Program-made: the position numbers and the translations under genes
Source: Fen-183 sp036504335
Lineage (GTDB): Bacteria > Acidobacteriota > Thermoanaerobaculia > UBA5066
Assembly: GCA_036504335.1 (NCBI GenBank)
Contig: DASXVJ010000023.1
Span: 293,044-357,043 of the forward strand
DNA length: 64,000 bases
Direction of reading: 5' to 3'
The notes under the pieces: generated by a model
The model's input: the letters and a program-made list of their open reading frames with translations, nothing else
What the model was told of the DNA's origin: nothing
Databases searched by the model: none
In this document: positions 32,834 to 41,388 of the stretch, piece after piece
How the letters are laid out: the number at the start of each line of letters is the position of its first letter
How positions within the stretch are numbered: the stretch's first letter is position 1

Positions 32834-34015
32834 GTGGAGCAGGACGAACAGGAGCGGACCCGGGCAGAGGCGCTGCGCAGACAGGCGGCCCGAATGGAAG
32901 CCGTGGGCCAGCTCGCCGGCGGGATCGCACACGACTTCAACAACCTCCTCACCGCGATCCTTGGCTACGCCCAGCTCCTGTCGGAGCGCCCGCTGGGTGA
33001 TGCCGCCCTCGCCGAAGTCGCCGAGGTTCGTCGAGCCGCCGAGAGCGCAGCCTCGCTGACGCGGCAGCTCCTCGCGTTCAGCCGTCAGCAGGTCCAGAAG
33101 ATCGCGGTTTTCGTCCTGAACGACGTCGTGTCGGACACGGAGTCGATGCTCGTGCGGCTCCTCGGCGAGGACGTGCGCATCCGCAAGGACCTCGCTCCCG
33201 ACCTTGGGCGCGTGAAGGCCGACCCCGGCCAGATCGAGCAGGTGCTCGTGAACCTCGCCGTGAACGCGCGCGACGCGATGCCGAAGGGCGGAACGCTCCG
33301 GATCGAGACGCGCAACGTGGACCTCGACGAGGCCTACGTCGCGGCGCATCTCGCCGGGGCGCCGGGACCGTTCGTCATGCTCGCCGTGAGCGACGACGGC
33401 TGCGGGATGGACCCGGCGACCCTCGCGCGCATCTTCGAGCCCTTCTTCACGACGAAGCCGCCGGGGAAGGGAACCGGCCTCGGCCTCGCGACGGTGTACG
33501 GAATCGTGAAGCAGAGCGGCGGCTTCGTCTGGGTGTACAGCGACCTGGGCCAGGGCGCGACGTTCCGGATCTATCTGCCACGCGTCGAGGAGGCCCTCTC
33601 GACGCGGCGTGACTCCGGCACTCCGAGGCGCACGCCCCCGAAGGGAACCGAGACCGTCCTTCTCGTCGAGGACGACGACGCCGTCCGCCGCCTCGCGCGC
33701 GACGTCCTCGTGCGCAACGGATACACCGTCCACGCGGCCGCCTCGGGCAGCGAGGCCGTCCACGTCGCCCGCCCGATTGCCGCCGCGATCCATCTCGTCC
33801 TGAGCGATGTCGTGATGCCGGAGATGAGCGGGGCGATCCTGAGGCGCCGGCTCGAGGCCCTCGGCGTGAGAGCGCGTGTGCTGTTCATGTCGGGTCACTC
33901 CGCGGACGCGGTCGCCGGACGCGGGATCGCGGCCGGCGACGGCGCGTTCCTCCAGAAGCCGTTCACGCCGGGGGATCTCCTCTTCAAGGTGCGCAGGGTG
34001 CTGGACGGCGGGTGA
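32834..34015 (+). CDS. Hybrid histidine kinase without sensor domain (HK + receiver)
   Basis: A protein of about 393 residues. The phosphorylated His33 lies in GIAHDFNNLLTAILGYAQLL; a HATPase domain follows with NLAVNARDAMPKGG (N box), VSDDGCGMD and GKGTGLGLATVYGIV. A receiver domain follows from about residue 275 (ETVLLVEDDDAVRRLARDVL) with Asp325 in LSDVVMPEMSG and Lys in LQKPF. I prefer the GTG at 32834 (GGGGAG upstream); a TTG at 32756 would add 26 residues. There is no membrane or PAS domain, so the signal must come from a partner. Confidence 0.88.
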   Translation: MEQDEQERTRAEALRRQAARMEAVGQLAGGIAHDFNNLLTAILGYAQLLSERPLGDAALAEVAEVRRAAESAASLTRQLLAFSRQQVQKIAVFVLNDVVSDTESMLVRLLGEDVRIRKDLAPDLGRVKADPGQIEQVLVNLAVNARDAMPKGGTLRIETRNVDLDEAYVAAHLAGAPGPFVMLAVSDDGCGMDPATLARIFEPFFTTKPPGKGTGLGLATVYGIVKQSGGFVWVYSDLGQGATFRIYLPRVEEALSTRRDSGTPRRTPPKGTETVLLVEDDDAVRRLARDVLVRNGYTVHAAASGSEAVHVARPIAAAIHLVLSDVVMPEMSGAILRRRLEALGVRARVLFMSGHSADAVAGRGIAAGDGAFLQKPFTPGDLLFKVRRVLDGG

Positions 34016-34023
34016 AGGCGAAC

Positions 34024-34029
34024 GATAAT
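34024..34029 (+). promoter_or_regulatory. GATAAT -10-like element before the gene at 34035
   Basis: GATAAT ends five bases before the ATG at 34035, with no Shine-Dalgarno. It fits the leaderless pattern seen elsewhere in the window, although the spacing is at the short limit. Confidence 0.35.
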
Positions 34030-34034
34030 CGGTC

Positions 34035-34913
34035 ATGCGCCGCGTCCCGTTCCCGGTCCTCGCCGCCGTTCTCGTTCTCGCCACACCCGCAATCGCCGAA
34101 AAGCCGGAGTGCTCGATCAAGGCGCCCCGCGGCGCGACGGAAGCGGACCTCCGGCGCCTCGTGAAGGTCCCCGTCAAGGAGGCCGAGGCGAAGGCGATCG
34201 CGTCCGTCGCCCCGGACAAGGTGAACTCGATCGTGTCGGGCGACGTGGACGTCCTCGACGGCTGTCTCGCCTGGACGTTTCTCCTGAGGTTCTCGAACCG
34301 GGGCGGCGTCACGGAGGTTTCCGTGGACGCGGGGGACGGGAAGATCCTGTCGTCGGTGTACGAGCCGCCAAAGGGCGCTTCGGCTGCGCCGGCCGCGCCG
34401 CCGGACGCCGCGGCTTCCGGTGCGGCCTCGGCTCCGGCCGTCGGCCCCGTCTTCGACCCCGCGGCGGAAGAACCGGCTCTCCGCAAGGCCGCGGACGACG
34501 AGGAGGCGGCGTGGAACGGCGCGGACGCGAAGGCGCTCGCGGCCCTGTTCCGCGACGACGCGACGTATGCCGACGCGTTCGGCGGCGTCGCGCGGGGACG
34601 CGCGGAAGTGGACAAGAGGATCGCCGAGGTTCTGTCGGCGTGGCGCGGGACGCGAATGGCGCTCAAGGTCCGCAAAGTCCGCGTCCCGAAGCCGGATGTT
34701 GCGCTCGTCGAGGCCGATGCGGAATTGACAGGCTGGAGGAAGCTGCCTCCCGGCTTCAGGGCCGACGCCGACCAGACACTCCGGATGCGGCTCCTGCAGG
34801 TCTTCCTCAAGGAAGCGGGCCTCTGGCGCGTCGCGGCCTCGTACGAGGTGGACGTCAAGACGAAGCTCGAGCTTCCGGCCGTTCCCGAGGAGAAGACGAT
34901 CCGCGGACGCTGA
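34035..34913 (+). CDS. Secreted PepSY + SnoaL-like (NTF2) protein
   Basis: A 292-residue exported protein. After a signal peptide (about 1-21), a PepSY-like unit covers residues 35-115 (EAEAKAIASVAPDKVNSIVS, then a strand pair ending VSVDAGDGKILSSV). An Ala/Pro linker leads to a SnoaL/SgcJ-type NTF2 domain from about 145 (DDEEAAWNGADAKALAALFR, DDATYADAFGGVARG). PepSY units often inhibit peptidases or bind ligands; SnoaL-like domains bind small molecules. The combined role is unknown. It lies 19 bases after the hybrid kinase, so readthrough is possible. Confidence 0.8.
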   Translation: MRRVPFPVLAAVLVLATPAIAEKPECSIKAPRGATEADLRRLVKVPVKEAEAKAIASVAPDKVNSIVSGDVDVLDGCLAWTFLLRFSNRGGVTEVSVDAGDGKILSSVYEPPKGASAAPAAPPDAAASGAASAPAVGPVFDPAAEEPALRKAADDEEAAWNGADAKALAALFRDDATYADAFGGVARGRAEVDKRIAEVLSAWRGTRMALKVRKVRVPKPDVALVEADAELTGWRKLPPGFRADADQTLRMRLLQVFLKEAGLWRVAASYEVDVKTKLELPAVPEEKTIRGR

Positions 34914-34951
34914 GGGCTCTGGATCGACCCTCGGTGATACGCTTTCTCATC

Positions 34952-35620
34952 ATGAGGTCGGGCCGGCTCCTCTCCTGCGCGTTCCTTGCTTTGGTGGCCG
35001 CGTCCGGTGCGTCCCGTGCCCAGCAGAAGGCGCCTCTCGGGCTGCCGAGACCCACGCCGATGCCGGCGGCTGTGGCGCGCCCCGGGCAGGGGGCTACGGG
35101 CCGGGCGGTGCCGACGGGGATCTACGACTACAACCCGCCGCGGGCGAGCATCGCGGCGCTGCCGGCAGACGACATCCACAAGACCTGCAAGGGCGACCTC
35201 TTTGCCGGGTCGAGAAGGCCCGCGTCCGACCTCACCGCGGCCTACACGGCCGAGAAGGCGTTCTTCAGCGAGCGGGATCGGTACGGATCGCCGTTCGAGG
35301 TGGGATTCACCCCGGAACCCGACGTGGGCACCTATTGCTGGAAAATCACCTTCACGATCCTCTCCAGGACCGAGTTTTTCGTGGCGGCGACGCCCTTCCG
35401 GCTATGGGACGGGATGCCCATTCAGGGTCCCAGCCTTTGTGTCGCGGAGTCCCAATCCCTCACCGGCCGTCCGAGTGGTCAGATCGGGATGGACGCCTCC
35501 GGCGGGCCCATCAACGACCTGGGACGCTGCCGCTCGCTGCCGCCGTACGCACCGCCGCCTCAGCAACGCCCGACCTCGACGCCGGTGCCGCGGAAAGTCG
35601 TCGCGCCGGCCGTGCACTGA
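34952..35620 (+). CDS. Secreted protein with pilin-like core, function unknown
   Basis: A 222-residue protein with a signal peptide (about 1-26, LLSCAFLALVAASGASRAQQ) and a Pro-rich stretch. Near residues 90-135 the motif LTAAYTAEKAFFSERDRYG, then YCWKITFTILSRTEFFVAA, resembles the globular part of type IV pilins. The methylated pilin helix is absent and the C-terminus is Pro-rich. An upstream in-frame GTG at 34934 is possible, but the ATG gives a better signal. The next gene starts seven bases later. I assign no function. Confidence 0.65.
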   Translation: MRSGRLLSCAFLALVAASGASRAQQKAPLGLPRPTPMPAAVARPGQGATGRAVPTGIYDYNPPRASIAALPADDIHKTCKGDLFAGSRRPASDLTAAYTAEKAFFSERDRYGSPFEVGFTPEPDVGTYCWKITFTILSRTEFFVAATPFRLWDGMPIQGPSLCVAESQSLTGRPSGQIGMDASGGPINDLGRCRSLPPYAPPPQQRPTSTPVPRKVVAPAVH

Positions 35621-35626
35621 AGACGG

Positions 35627-36808
35627 GTGCGCGTGGCCGTCGAAGCCTACGAGCGCGAGCCGTACCGCACGTCGCTCGCGACCGCGGTCATCGACGCCGG
35701 AGTGGAGGCGGGGAGACCCTTCGCCGTCCTCGAAGACACCATCCTTTATCCCGAAGGCGGCGGCCAGCCGCCCGACCGCGGCACGCTGAACGGCGTCGCC
35801 GTCCTCGACGTCCAGAAGAAGGACGGCGCGATCCGCCACGTGCTCGCCGCGCCCGTCGCCCCGGGCCCCGCGGACCTGCGTCTCGACTGGGAGCGCCGCT
35901 TCGACCACATGCAGCAGCACACGGGCCAGCACCTCCTCTCGGCGGTGGCGCAGGACCGGTTCCGCTGGGAGACGACCGCGTTCCACCTCGGCCCCGAGGT
36001 GTCCGACGTCGAGCTCGCCGTGGCCTCCCTCTCCGCTGCCAACCTTGCGCAGCTCGAGGAGGCCGTCGCCGCGGAGATCCGCGCCGCGCGCCCCGTCGTC
36101 CCGCGGCGCGTGTCGCTCGAGGAGTTCCGGGCGCTGCCGGTGAGGTCGCGCGGGTTGCCGGAGGGATTTTCCGGCGACGTGCGCCTCGTCGAGATCGCGG
36201 GCGTGGACCTGAACACCTGCGGCGGGACGCACCTCGCGAACACCGCCGAGATCGAGGTCGTCGCGCTGCTCGGGACGGAGGCGTTGCGCGGCGGGACGCG
36301 GCTCTTCTTCGGCGCGGGCGGCCGCGCGCGGCGCCGGCTGAAACGCCACGAGGACCGGAATGCAGCCCTGCGGGTCGCGCTCGGCGCCCCCGACGATGGC
36401 CTCGTCGACGCCGCGAAGGCGAAGCTGGAGCAGCTCTCCGAGGCCCAGAAGGCGCTGCGGCGCGCCGAAGACTCCCTGGCCGAGGCCGCGGCGGAGGCGC
36501 TCCTCGCCGCGAACGGCCGCGTGGCACGCGCGCACTTCGAGGGCCGCGACATGGCGTTCGTCCAATCGGTCGCGCGGCGGTTCGCGGAGAAGGCCGGGGC
36601 GCGGGCCGCGCTCGTCACGGCGACGGCGGGCGGCCAGCACGTCTTCGCGCTCGGCGCGGGCGAGGGCGTCGGCGACGTCCAGGCGCTCGGCCGCGAAGTC
36701 GCGGCTCTCCTCGGCGGCAAGGGGGGTGGTTCGGGGCGCGTCTTCCAGGGAAGGGCGGCGGGGCTCGAGGGCGCGGACCGCGCGGCGGCGCGGCTCGCGG
36801 CTACTTGA
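35627..36808 (+). CDS. AlaX-type alanyl-tRNA editing hydrolase with DHHA1-like tail
   Basis: A 393-residue homologue of the editing half of alanyl-tRNA synthetase, which removes Ser or Gly wrongly attached to tRNA-Ala. The zinc ligands are complete: His98 and His102 in HTGQHLLSA, Cys198 and His202 in CGGTH. After a coiled segment (about 255-300), a DHHA1-like domain ends the protein, making it the long AlaX-L form rather than the 240-residue AlaX. It is probably cotranscribed with the secreted gene before it. Its last eight bases overlap the end of the convergent gene. Confidence 0.92.
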   Translation: MRVAVEAYEREPYRTSLATAVIDAGVEAGRPFAVLEDTILYPEGGGQPPDRGTLNGVAVLDVQKKDGAIRHVLAAPVAPGPADLRLDWERRFDHMQQHTGQHLLSAVAQDRFRWETTAFHLGPEVSDVELAVASLSAANLAQLEEAVAAEIRAARPVVPRRVSLEEFRALPVRSRGLPEGFSGDVRLVEIAGVDLNTCGGTHLANTAEIEVVALLGTEALRGGTRLFFGAGGRARRRLKRHEDRNAALRVALGAPDDGLVDAAKAKLEQLSEAQKALRRAEDSLAEAAAEALLAANGRVARAHFEGRDMAFVQSVARRFAEKAGARAALVTATAGGQHVFALGAGEGVGDVQALGREVAALLGGKGGGSGRVFQGRAAGLEGADRAAARLAAT

Positions 36809-37307
36809 GGCCGAGCATCTTCTCGCGGCGCTCGCGCTCGGCTTTGTTCGCCTCCTCGACGAGCGGCTTGCAGACGACGTAGACCTCGGCCCTCGACGCG
36901 GAACCCTGAAGGTCCGTCCCGCGGAAGATCACCATCGTCTCGGTCGCGTCCTTCCAGACGAAGACGTTGGCGGCGGCCTTCTCGGGCTCGCCCCACTCGG
37001 CGGTGAGCGCCTTGAGGAGCTTCGCGCCCTGGCCGGCGTCGGTCTGGACGGTCGCGGAACAGAGCTGGCCCTTGTAGTAGCCGTACGTGACGCTCTCGAG
37101 GGCCGCGCCGTGCAGCTTCTTCGAGTCGTTCGGGCGCAGGTAGGCCGCGTTGTCGCCGTTCGAGACGTCTTTCTTGAGCTTCATGCCCGGGACGACGGCG
37201 GAGCGCCACTTCAGCCCGTGGAACCCGTCGGGCAGCGGCTGCGCGGCGGGAGCGGGACGGGAGGCGAGGAGGAGGAGCGGGAGGGCGAGCGCGGCGAAAC
37301 GTCTCAC
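36801..37307 (-). CDS. Secreted protein of unknown function
   Basis: A 168-residue protein from the GTG at 37307 (GAAGGAGA just upstream); an ATG at 37331 would add eight residues. A signal peptide ends near residue 20 (LLLLASRPAPAAQ). The mature part has FHGLKWRSAVVPGMKLKKD, YGYYKGQLCSATVQTDAGQG and LLKALTAEWGEPE, a layout seen in small periplasmic proteins that start with a 'G-x-x-WG' element. It ends in a charged Lys/Arg/Glu-rich helix. It follows the TPM gene by about 30 bases and overlaps the convergent AlaX gene by eight bases. Confidence 0.75.
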   Translation of the reverse strand: MRRFAALALPLLLLASRPAPAAQPLPDGFHGLKWRSAVVPGMKLKKDVSNGDNAAYLRPNDSKKLHGAALESVTYGYYKGQLCSATVQTDAGQGAKLLKALTAEWGEPEKAAANVFVWKDATETMVIFRGTDLQGSASRAEVYVVCKPLVEEANKAERERREKMLGLK

Positions 37308-37337
37308 GGGAGTCTCCTTCGGGCGCTCCATCTTCGC

Positions 37338-37793
37338 TCAGGAGACGTCGACGCGGTCGGGCAGCTCGTTCGCGTCGCCGCCGGGCGTCGCCGGGAAGTG
37401 CGCGGCGAGCGCGCGGCCCGCCGTCTCGATCCCGCGGACGAGGCCGCCGGTGAAGTCGCCGGCGCGGAACCTCTCTTCGATCGCGGCGGCGACTTCCTTC
37501 CAGAAGGCCTCCCCGACCTTCTCGTGGATCGCGGTGTCGCCCCAAACGAGGAAACTGCGGTGGGCCGGGTCCACGAGGACGAGGACGCCGTTGCGCCCGG
37601 TCGTATGCGTCATCCCGAGCTTGTCGGCCGCATGCACGACCGCCTTCTCGAGCCCGCCGCGGACGCGCGGCAGGACCGCGACGCGGATCTCGCCGGTCGT
37701 CCCACGTTCGGCCTCCCGGATCGCGGCCTCCAGCGCCGCGAGGTCCAGCCGCGCGAGGAAATGCTTCTGGCGCCTGCGAAAGACGAATGCCAT
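37338..37793 (-). CDS. TPM-domain protein (short form)
   Basis: A 151-residue protein that is mainly one TPM domain (TLP18.3/Psb32/MOLO-1). Conserved parts are REAERGTTGEIRVAVLPRVR, LGMTHTTGRNGVLVLVDPAH, and FLVWGDTAIHEKVGEAFW. It has no signal peptide or membrane anchor, unlike the larger TPM protein directly upstream. The ATG lies two bases after that gene's stop. Pairs of long and short TPM proteins are common in bacteria; the role is unclear (acid phosphatase activity has been reported only for plant members). Confidence 0.85.
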   Translation of the reverse strand: MAFVFRRRQKHFLARLDLAALEAAIREAERGTTGEIRVAVLPRVRGGLEKAVVHAADKLGMTHTTGRNGVLVLVDPAHRSFLVWGDTAIHEKVGEAFWKEVAAAIEERFRAGDFTGGLVRGIETAGRALAAHFPATPGGDANELPDRVDVS

Positions 37794-37795
37794 GT

Positions 37796-38998
37796 TCACC
37801 AGCTCCCCGAGGCGCCGCCGCCTCCGAAGCTTCCTCCTCCGCCCGAGAACCCGCCGCTCGATCTGCCGCTCCCGCCTCCTCCGAAGAGACCGCCGATGAC
37901 GGCCTCGGCGAGGTTCACGCCGATCCAGAGGAGGACGGCCTTCGGGTTCGTGAACAGCATGTAGAGGAAGAACGAGACGAGGAAGACAAGCACGAGCCCG
38001 ATCACGACCCCGAGCACGAGCGGCGCGGGGTCCTCGTCCTGCCCGCCGCCGATCGTCTCGAGCGGGTGCTTCCACTCGACCCACGGCGGCGGCGTCTTCC
38101 CCTCGGCGAGCATCCCGATCTCGCCGACGGCGCGCGCGAGCGTCCGCGGGTAGGAGGAGTTCGTCATCGCCCTTTCGACCTGGCTGCGCAGCCGGTCCCG
38201 CTGGTCTTCCGGGAAGCGGTCCTTCAGGCCGTCGGGGACGGCGAGGACGACCGAGAAGTCATGCCGGAAGGCGGCGAGGATGATCCGGCCCGGCCACGCT
38301 TCCGCGAGCTTCCCGACGCGCTGCTGCGGCGAGTCCATGCCCTTCGCGGGATTGAGGACGAGGACGATCGGGTGCCCGGCCGTGGAGGCGCGCCGGACGG
38401 CCTCCTCGAGCATCGGGGTCGAGGACTCGTCCGTGAAGTCCGGGTTGCCGTAGACGGGCCCGCCCGGCCCGGCGGGCACGGGAGGCGAGTCGAGCCACGA
38501 CGTCGAGTCGGCCCGCGACAGGCTCTCTCCGATCCGGTCGATCACGCGGGAGATCGCACCCTCCGGCTCCGGGCCGAAGACCGCCTCGAGGTCGGGAGCG
38601 AGGTCGTCGAGCGCCTCTTCGGTGCTCGCGGGAGCGCCCTGGCCTAGCATGACGAGCGCCTTCTTCTCGTCCCGGAAGACGAAGACCGTCGCGAGGCCGT
38701 CGTAGATCTCGCGGTCTCTCATCTTCCAGCGTCGGTAGAGCTCCTGAGTTGCGCCGCTCGGCGACCCGTTCGCCGAGCGCAGCGTGTAGACGTAAAGCCG
38801 GACGAAGGGGTGGGTTTCCTTGAAGAGCTTGAGCTTCGCGGCGAGCCGCGTTTGCGCTTCGTCCGGAAGGAAACGAGCGTTGTCCGTGACGTACGCGTTC
38901 GGCGCGGGCGGGAGCGAGGTGAAGATCTGGGGGGCGCCGAGAAAGCCGAAGGCCAGAAGGAGGGAAGCCCCCGCGATCCGTGTTCTCACGGCGTGCAT
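37796..38998 (-). CDS. TPM-domain membrane protein with Gly-rich tail
   Basis: A 400-residue exported protein. A signal peptide (about 1-25) is followed by the TPM domain starting NAYVTDNARFLPDEAQTRLA. A second, similar alpha/beta segment covers about 200-300 (HPIVLVLNPAKGMDSPQQRV, GRIILAAFRHDFSVVLAVPD). One or two transmembrane helices lie near 325-375, followed by a cytoplasmic Gly/Ser-rich end (GGGGSFGGGGASGSW) typical of YgcG-like proteins. It heads a three-gene minus-strand operon with the short TPM protein and a secreted protein. Confidence 0.82.
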   Translation of the reverse strand: MHAVRTRIAGASLLLAFGFLGAPQIFTSLPPAPNAYVTDNARFLPDEAQTRLAAKLKLFKETHPFVRLYVYTLRSANGSPSGATQELYRRWKMRDREIYDGLATVFVFRDEKKALVMLGQGAPASTEEALDDLAPDLEAVFGPEPEGAISRVIDRIGESLSRADSTSWLDSPPVPAGPGGPVYGNPDFTDESSTPMLEEAVRRASTAGHPIVLVLNPAKGMDSPQQRVGKLAEAWPGRIILAAFRHDFSVVLAVPDGLKDRFPEDQRDRLRSQVERAMTNSSYPRTLARAVGEIGMLAEGKTPPPWVEWKHPLETIGGGQDEDPAPLVLGVVIGLVLVFLVSFFLYMLFTNPKAVLLWIGVNLAEAVIGGLFGGGGSGRSSGGFSGGGGSFGGGGASGSW

Positions 38999-39023
38999 CT
39001 TAGTAGGACGGCAGGCGAAATCC

Positions 39024-39710
39024 TCAACGGAACGTGAGGAGCGCCTCGTTCGGGCCGGCGAGATGGGCGTGGTCGTTGAACACCGCCAGTGCGGATCCCG
39101 TCGGCCCGATTTCGAGCGTCGTGACGCTCGCGTTCGCGAGGCGGAACGCGTGCGCGAAGACGGCCGCGGCGTCCGCCGCGCCGAGGTGCGCGCGGCACGC
39201 GGCCGAGATCGGGCCGCCCGACGTGAAGACGAGGACCGTGCCGTCCCGTGAGAGGGGGAGCCGCGCGAGCGCGCCGTCCACGCGCGCGAGGAAGCCGGGC
39301 CACGTCTCGCGGTACTCCGCGTCGTGCGCGCCGGCCGTCCAGCGGGCGACGGCGGCGTGGAACGCACGCTCGAAGGCGCCGGCGAACGCCGCGGCCTCGA
39401 GGTCGCGGTGGAGCCGTACCTGGTCCGCCCAGCGCGGCTCGTAGACGCGCAGGACCTCCTCGTGGTCGAACTCGTTCCACGCGGCGTCCTCGACCCACGG
39501 CGGCGCGAGACCCATCGTCTCGAGGCACGCCGTGGCGGTGTCGCGCTGCCGGCGCATGGAGCCCGTGACGACGGCGCGCACGTCCCCGATCCGTCCGCGG
39601 AGCGCCTCGCCGGCGACCCGGGCCTGCCGCCGCCCCGTCTCCGAGAGGACGTCGTAGTCGGCGGCGCCGAACGACGCCTGGCCGTGGCGAACGAGGACGA
39701 CGGAGGTCAT
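39024..39710 (-). CDS. Histidine phosphatase (phosphoglycerate-mutase-like)
   Basis: A 228-residue phosphatase with the catalytic RHG motif at the start (VLVRHGQASFGAADYDVLSE), a second Arg in TGSMRRQRDTA, and a late catalytic region VLVFTSGGPISAAC, where SGG replaces the usual SHG. The loss of that second catalytic His is seen in some subfamilies and may change activity. The start ATG at 39710 has no Shine-Dalgarno but a GATAAT nine bases upstream. Confidence 0.88.
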   Translation of the reverse strand: MTSVVLVRHGQASFGAADYDVLSETGRRQARVAGEALRGRIGDVRAVVTGSMRRQRDTATACLETMGLAPPWVEDAAWNEFDHEEVLRVYEPRWADQVRLHRDLEAAAFAGAFERAFHAAVARWTAGAHDAEYRETWPGFLARVDGALARLPLSRDGTVLVFTSGGPISAACRAHLGAADAAAVFAHAFRLANASVTTLEIGPTGSALAVFNDHAHLAGPNEALLTFR

Positions 39711-39719
39711 GCGCGCGGG

Positions 39720-39725
39720 ATTATC
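39720..39725 (-). promoter_or_regulatory. GATAAT -10-like element before the histidine phosphatase
   Basis: On the minus strand GATAAT ends nine bases before the ATG at 39710, with no Shine-Dalgarno. The surrounding GGATTATCC is nearly symmetrical and also lies 11 bases before the divergent GNAT start at 39737, so it may serve both directions. Confidence 0.4.
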
Positions 39726-39736
39726 CTCGGAGCGGC

Positions 39737-40189
39737 ATGGCCGGACCGACGATCGCCGACGCGACGCACGAGGAACGCCTGTGGGCGGGCCGCCTCATGG
39801 CCGCGAGCGAGCCCTGGATCACGCTCGGCCGCGGCGAGGACGCGTGCCGCGCCGCCGCGCTCGACCCCGCGTACGTCACGCTCGTCGCGCGCGGGGACGC
39901 CGCGCCGCTTGGCTTCGCGCGCTTTCACCCGCGCGGCGCCCTCGGCTCGCCGTACCTCGCGTCGATCGCGGTCGCCCCGGAGGCGCGCGGCCTCGGCGTG
40001 GGCTCGGCGCTGCTCGCGGCGGGGGAGGCGCGGTTCCCCGGCGCGCGCTGGATGTTCCTGTGCGTCTCGGACTTCAACCCGCGGGCGCGCGCCCTCTACG
40101 AGCGGAGCGGCTACCGGTTCGTCGGCGCGCTGCCGGACTACGTCGCGGACGGGTTCGCCGAGCACCTGATGGTCAAGAGGCTCGCCTGA
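39737..40189 (+). CDS. GNAT-family N-acetyltransferase
   Basis: A 150-residue GNAT acyltransferase that uses acetyl-CoA. The CoA-binding loop is visible in LASIAVAPEARGLGVGSALL (residues about 75-94), followed by LCVSDFNPRARALYERSGYR and FVGALPDYV, the usual C-terminal motif. The acceptor is unknown. It is divergent from the histidine phosphatase and translationally coupled to the MFS gene downstream. Confidence 0.88.
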   Translation: MAGPTIADATHEERLWAGRLMAASEPWITLGRGEDACRAAALDPAYVTLVARGDAAPLGFARFHPRGALGSPYLASIAVAPEARGLGVGSALLAAGEARFPGARWMFLCVSDFNPRARALYERSGYRFVGALPDYVADGFAEHLMVKRLA

Positions 40190-41388
40190 GCCGCGCGGCG
40201 CTCGTCGCCCTTCTCGCGGCGACCGCGACGGCGAGCTACCTCGCGCGCGTGAACGTATCGGTCGCGGGCGCGCTCATGATGAAGGAGCTCGCGCTCACCC
40301 AGATCGAGATGGGGCGCGTCTTCAGCGCGTTCCTCCTCGGGTACGCGCTCTGCCAGGTGCCGGCCGGGATGCTCGCGGACCGCCTCGGCGCCCGGCGCGT
40401 CCTCGGGATCGCGGCCCTCTCCTGGGTCGCCGCGACGGCGCTCATGGCCTTCGCGCCCGCGGCCGCGGCGCTCCCGGTCCTCCTTGGCGCGCGCTTCCTC
40501 CTCGGGATCGGCGAGGCGCCCACCTTCCCCGCGGCGGCCGAGGCCGTCTCGCGCCACGTCCCCGTCGCGGCGCGCGGCCGCGCGAACGGCTTCGTGATCG
40601 CGGCGATCGGCCTCGGCTCGGCGATCGCGCCGCCGCTCGTCACGGCCGTCATGGTCGGGTTCGGCTGGCGCGCGGCTCTCGGGGCGTCGGTGCTTCCGGC
40701 CCTCGCCGTCGCGTGCGTCTGGCTCGCGGCGAAGAGGATGCCGCCCCCGGTCGCGGGCGGCGGGGACGCGGAGGCGCCGGCGCCGGCCGGGGACGGGAGC
40801 CTCGCGACGCGCTCGTTCGCGCTCCTGACGGCGAGCTACACGCTGCAGGGTTACGTCGGCTACATCTTCGTCTTCTGGTTCTACCTGTACCTCGTGGACG
40901 TGAGGAAGTTCGATCTCCTGAGGGGCGCCCTCTACGCGAGCCTGCCGTGGCTCCTCTCGATCGTGTCGATCCCGCTCGGCGGCGCCGTCTCGGACGCGTT
41001 CGTCGCGCGGCTCGGGCCCGCCTGGGGGCGGCGCATCGTCCCGATGGCGGGCCTCATCGGCGGGGCTGCGTTCCTCTCCTACGGCGCCCGGACGCCGGAC
41101 CCGCAAATTGGGGCGGCGTGCCTCGCGCTCGCCACCGCGCTCGTCCTCTCCGTGGAGGGCCCGTTCTGGGCCGCGATGATGGACGCCGCGGGCGGCCGCA
41201 GCGGCACGGCCGGCGGCGTCATGAACATGGGCAGCAACCTCGGCGGGCTCGTCTCGCCGGCGCTGACGCCCGTTCTCGCGGCGTCGATCGGCTGGGAGAA
41301 CGCGCTCCACGTTGCGGCCGTTCTCTCCGTCGTCGGCGGGCTCCTGTGGCTCGGGGTCGGGCCGCGGGCCCGGAAGTCTTGCCCTTGA
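40186..41388 (+). CDS. Major facilitator superfamily transporter, CTG start
   Basis: A 400-residue 12-helix transporter. N-terminal MFS signature AGMLADRLGARRVLGI lies in the loop between helices 2 and 3; YLARVNVSVAGALMMKELAL and FLLGIGEAPTFPAAAEAVSR point to the anion:cation symporter (ACS/phthalate-like) branch. No ATG or GTG fits before the first helix. The best start is CTG at 40186, overlapping the GNAT stop as CTGA, with AAGAGG five bases upstream. Substrate is probably an organic anion; not proven. Confidence 0.88.
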   Translation: MSRAALVALLAATATASYLARVNVSVAGALMMKELALTQIEMGRVFSAFLLGYALCQVPAGMLADRLGARRVLGIAALSWVAATALMAFAPAAAALPVLLGARFLLGIGEAPTFPAAAEAVSRHVPVAARGRANGFVIAAIGLGSAIAPPLVTAVMVGFGWRAALGASVLPALAVACVWLAAKRMPPPVAGGGDAEAPAPAGDGSLATRSFALLTASYTLQGYVGYIFVFWFYLYLVDVRKFDLLRGALYASLPWLLSIVSIPLGGAVSDAFVARLGPAWGRRIVPMAGLIGGAAFLSYGARTPDPQIGAACLALATALVLSVEGPFWAAMMDAAGGRSGTAGGVMNMGSNLGGLVSPALTPVLAASIGWENALHVAAVLSVVGGLLWLGVGPRARKSCP

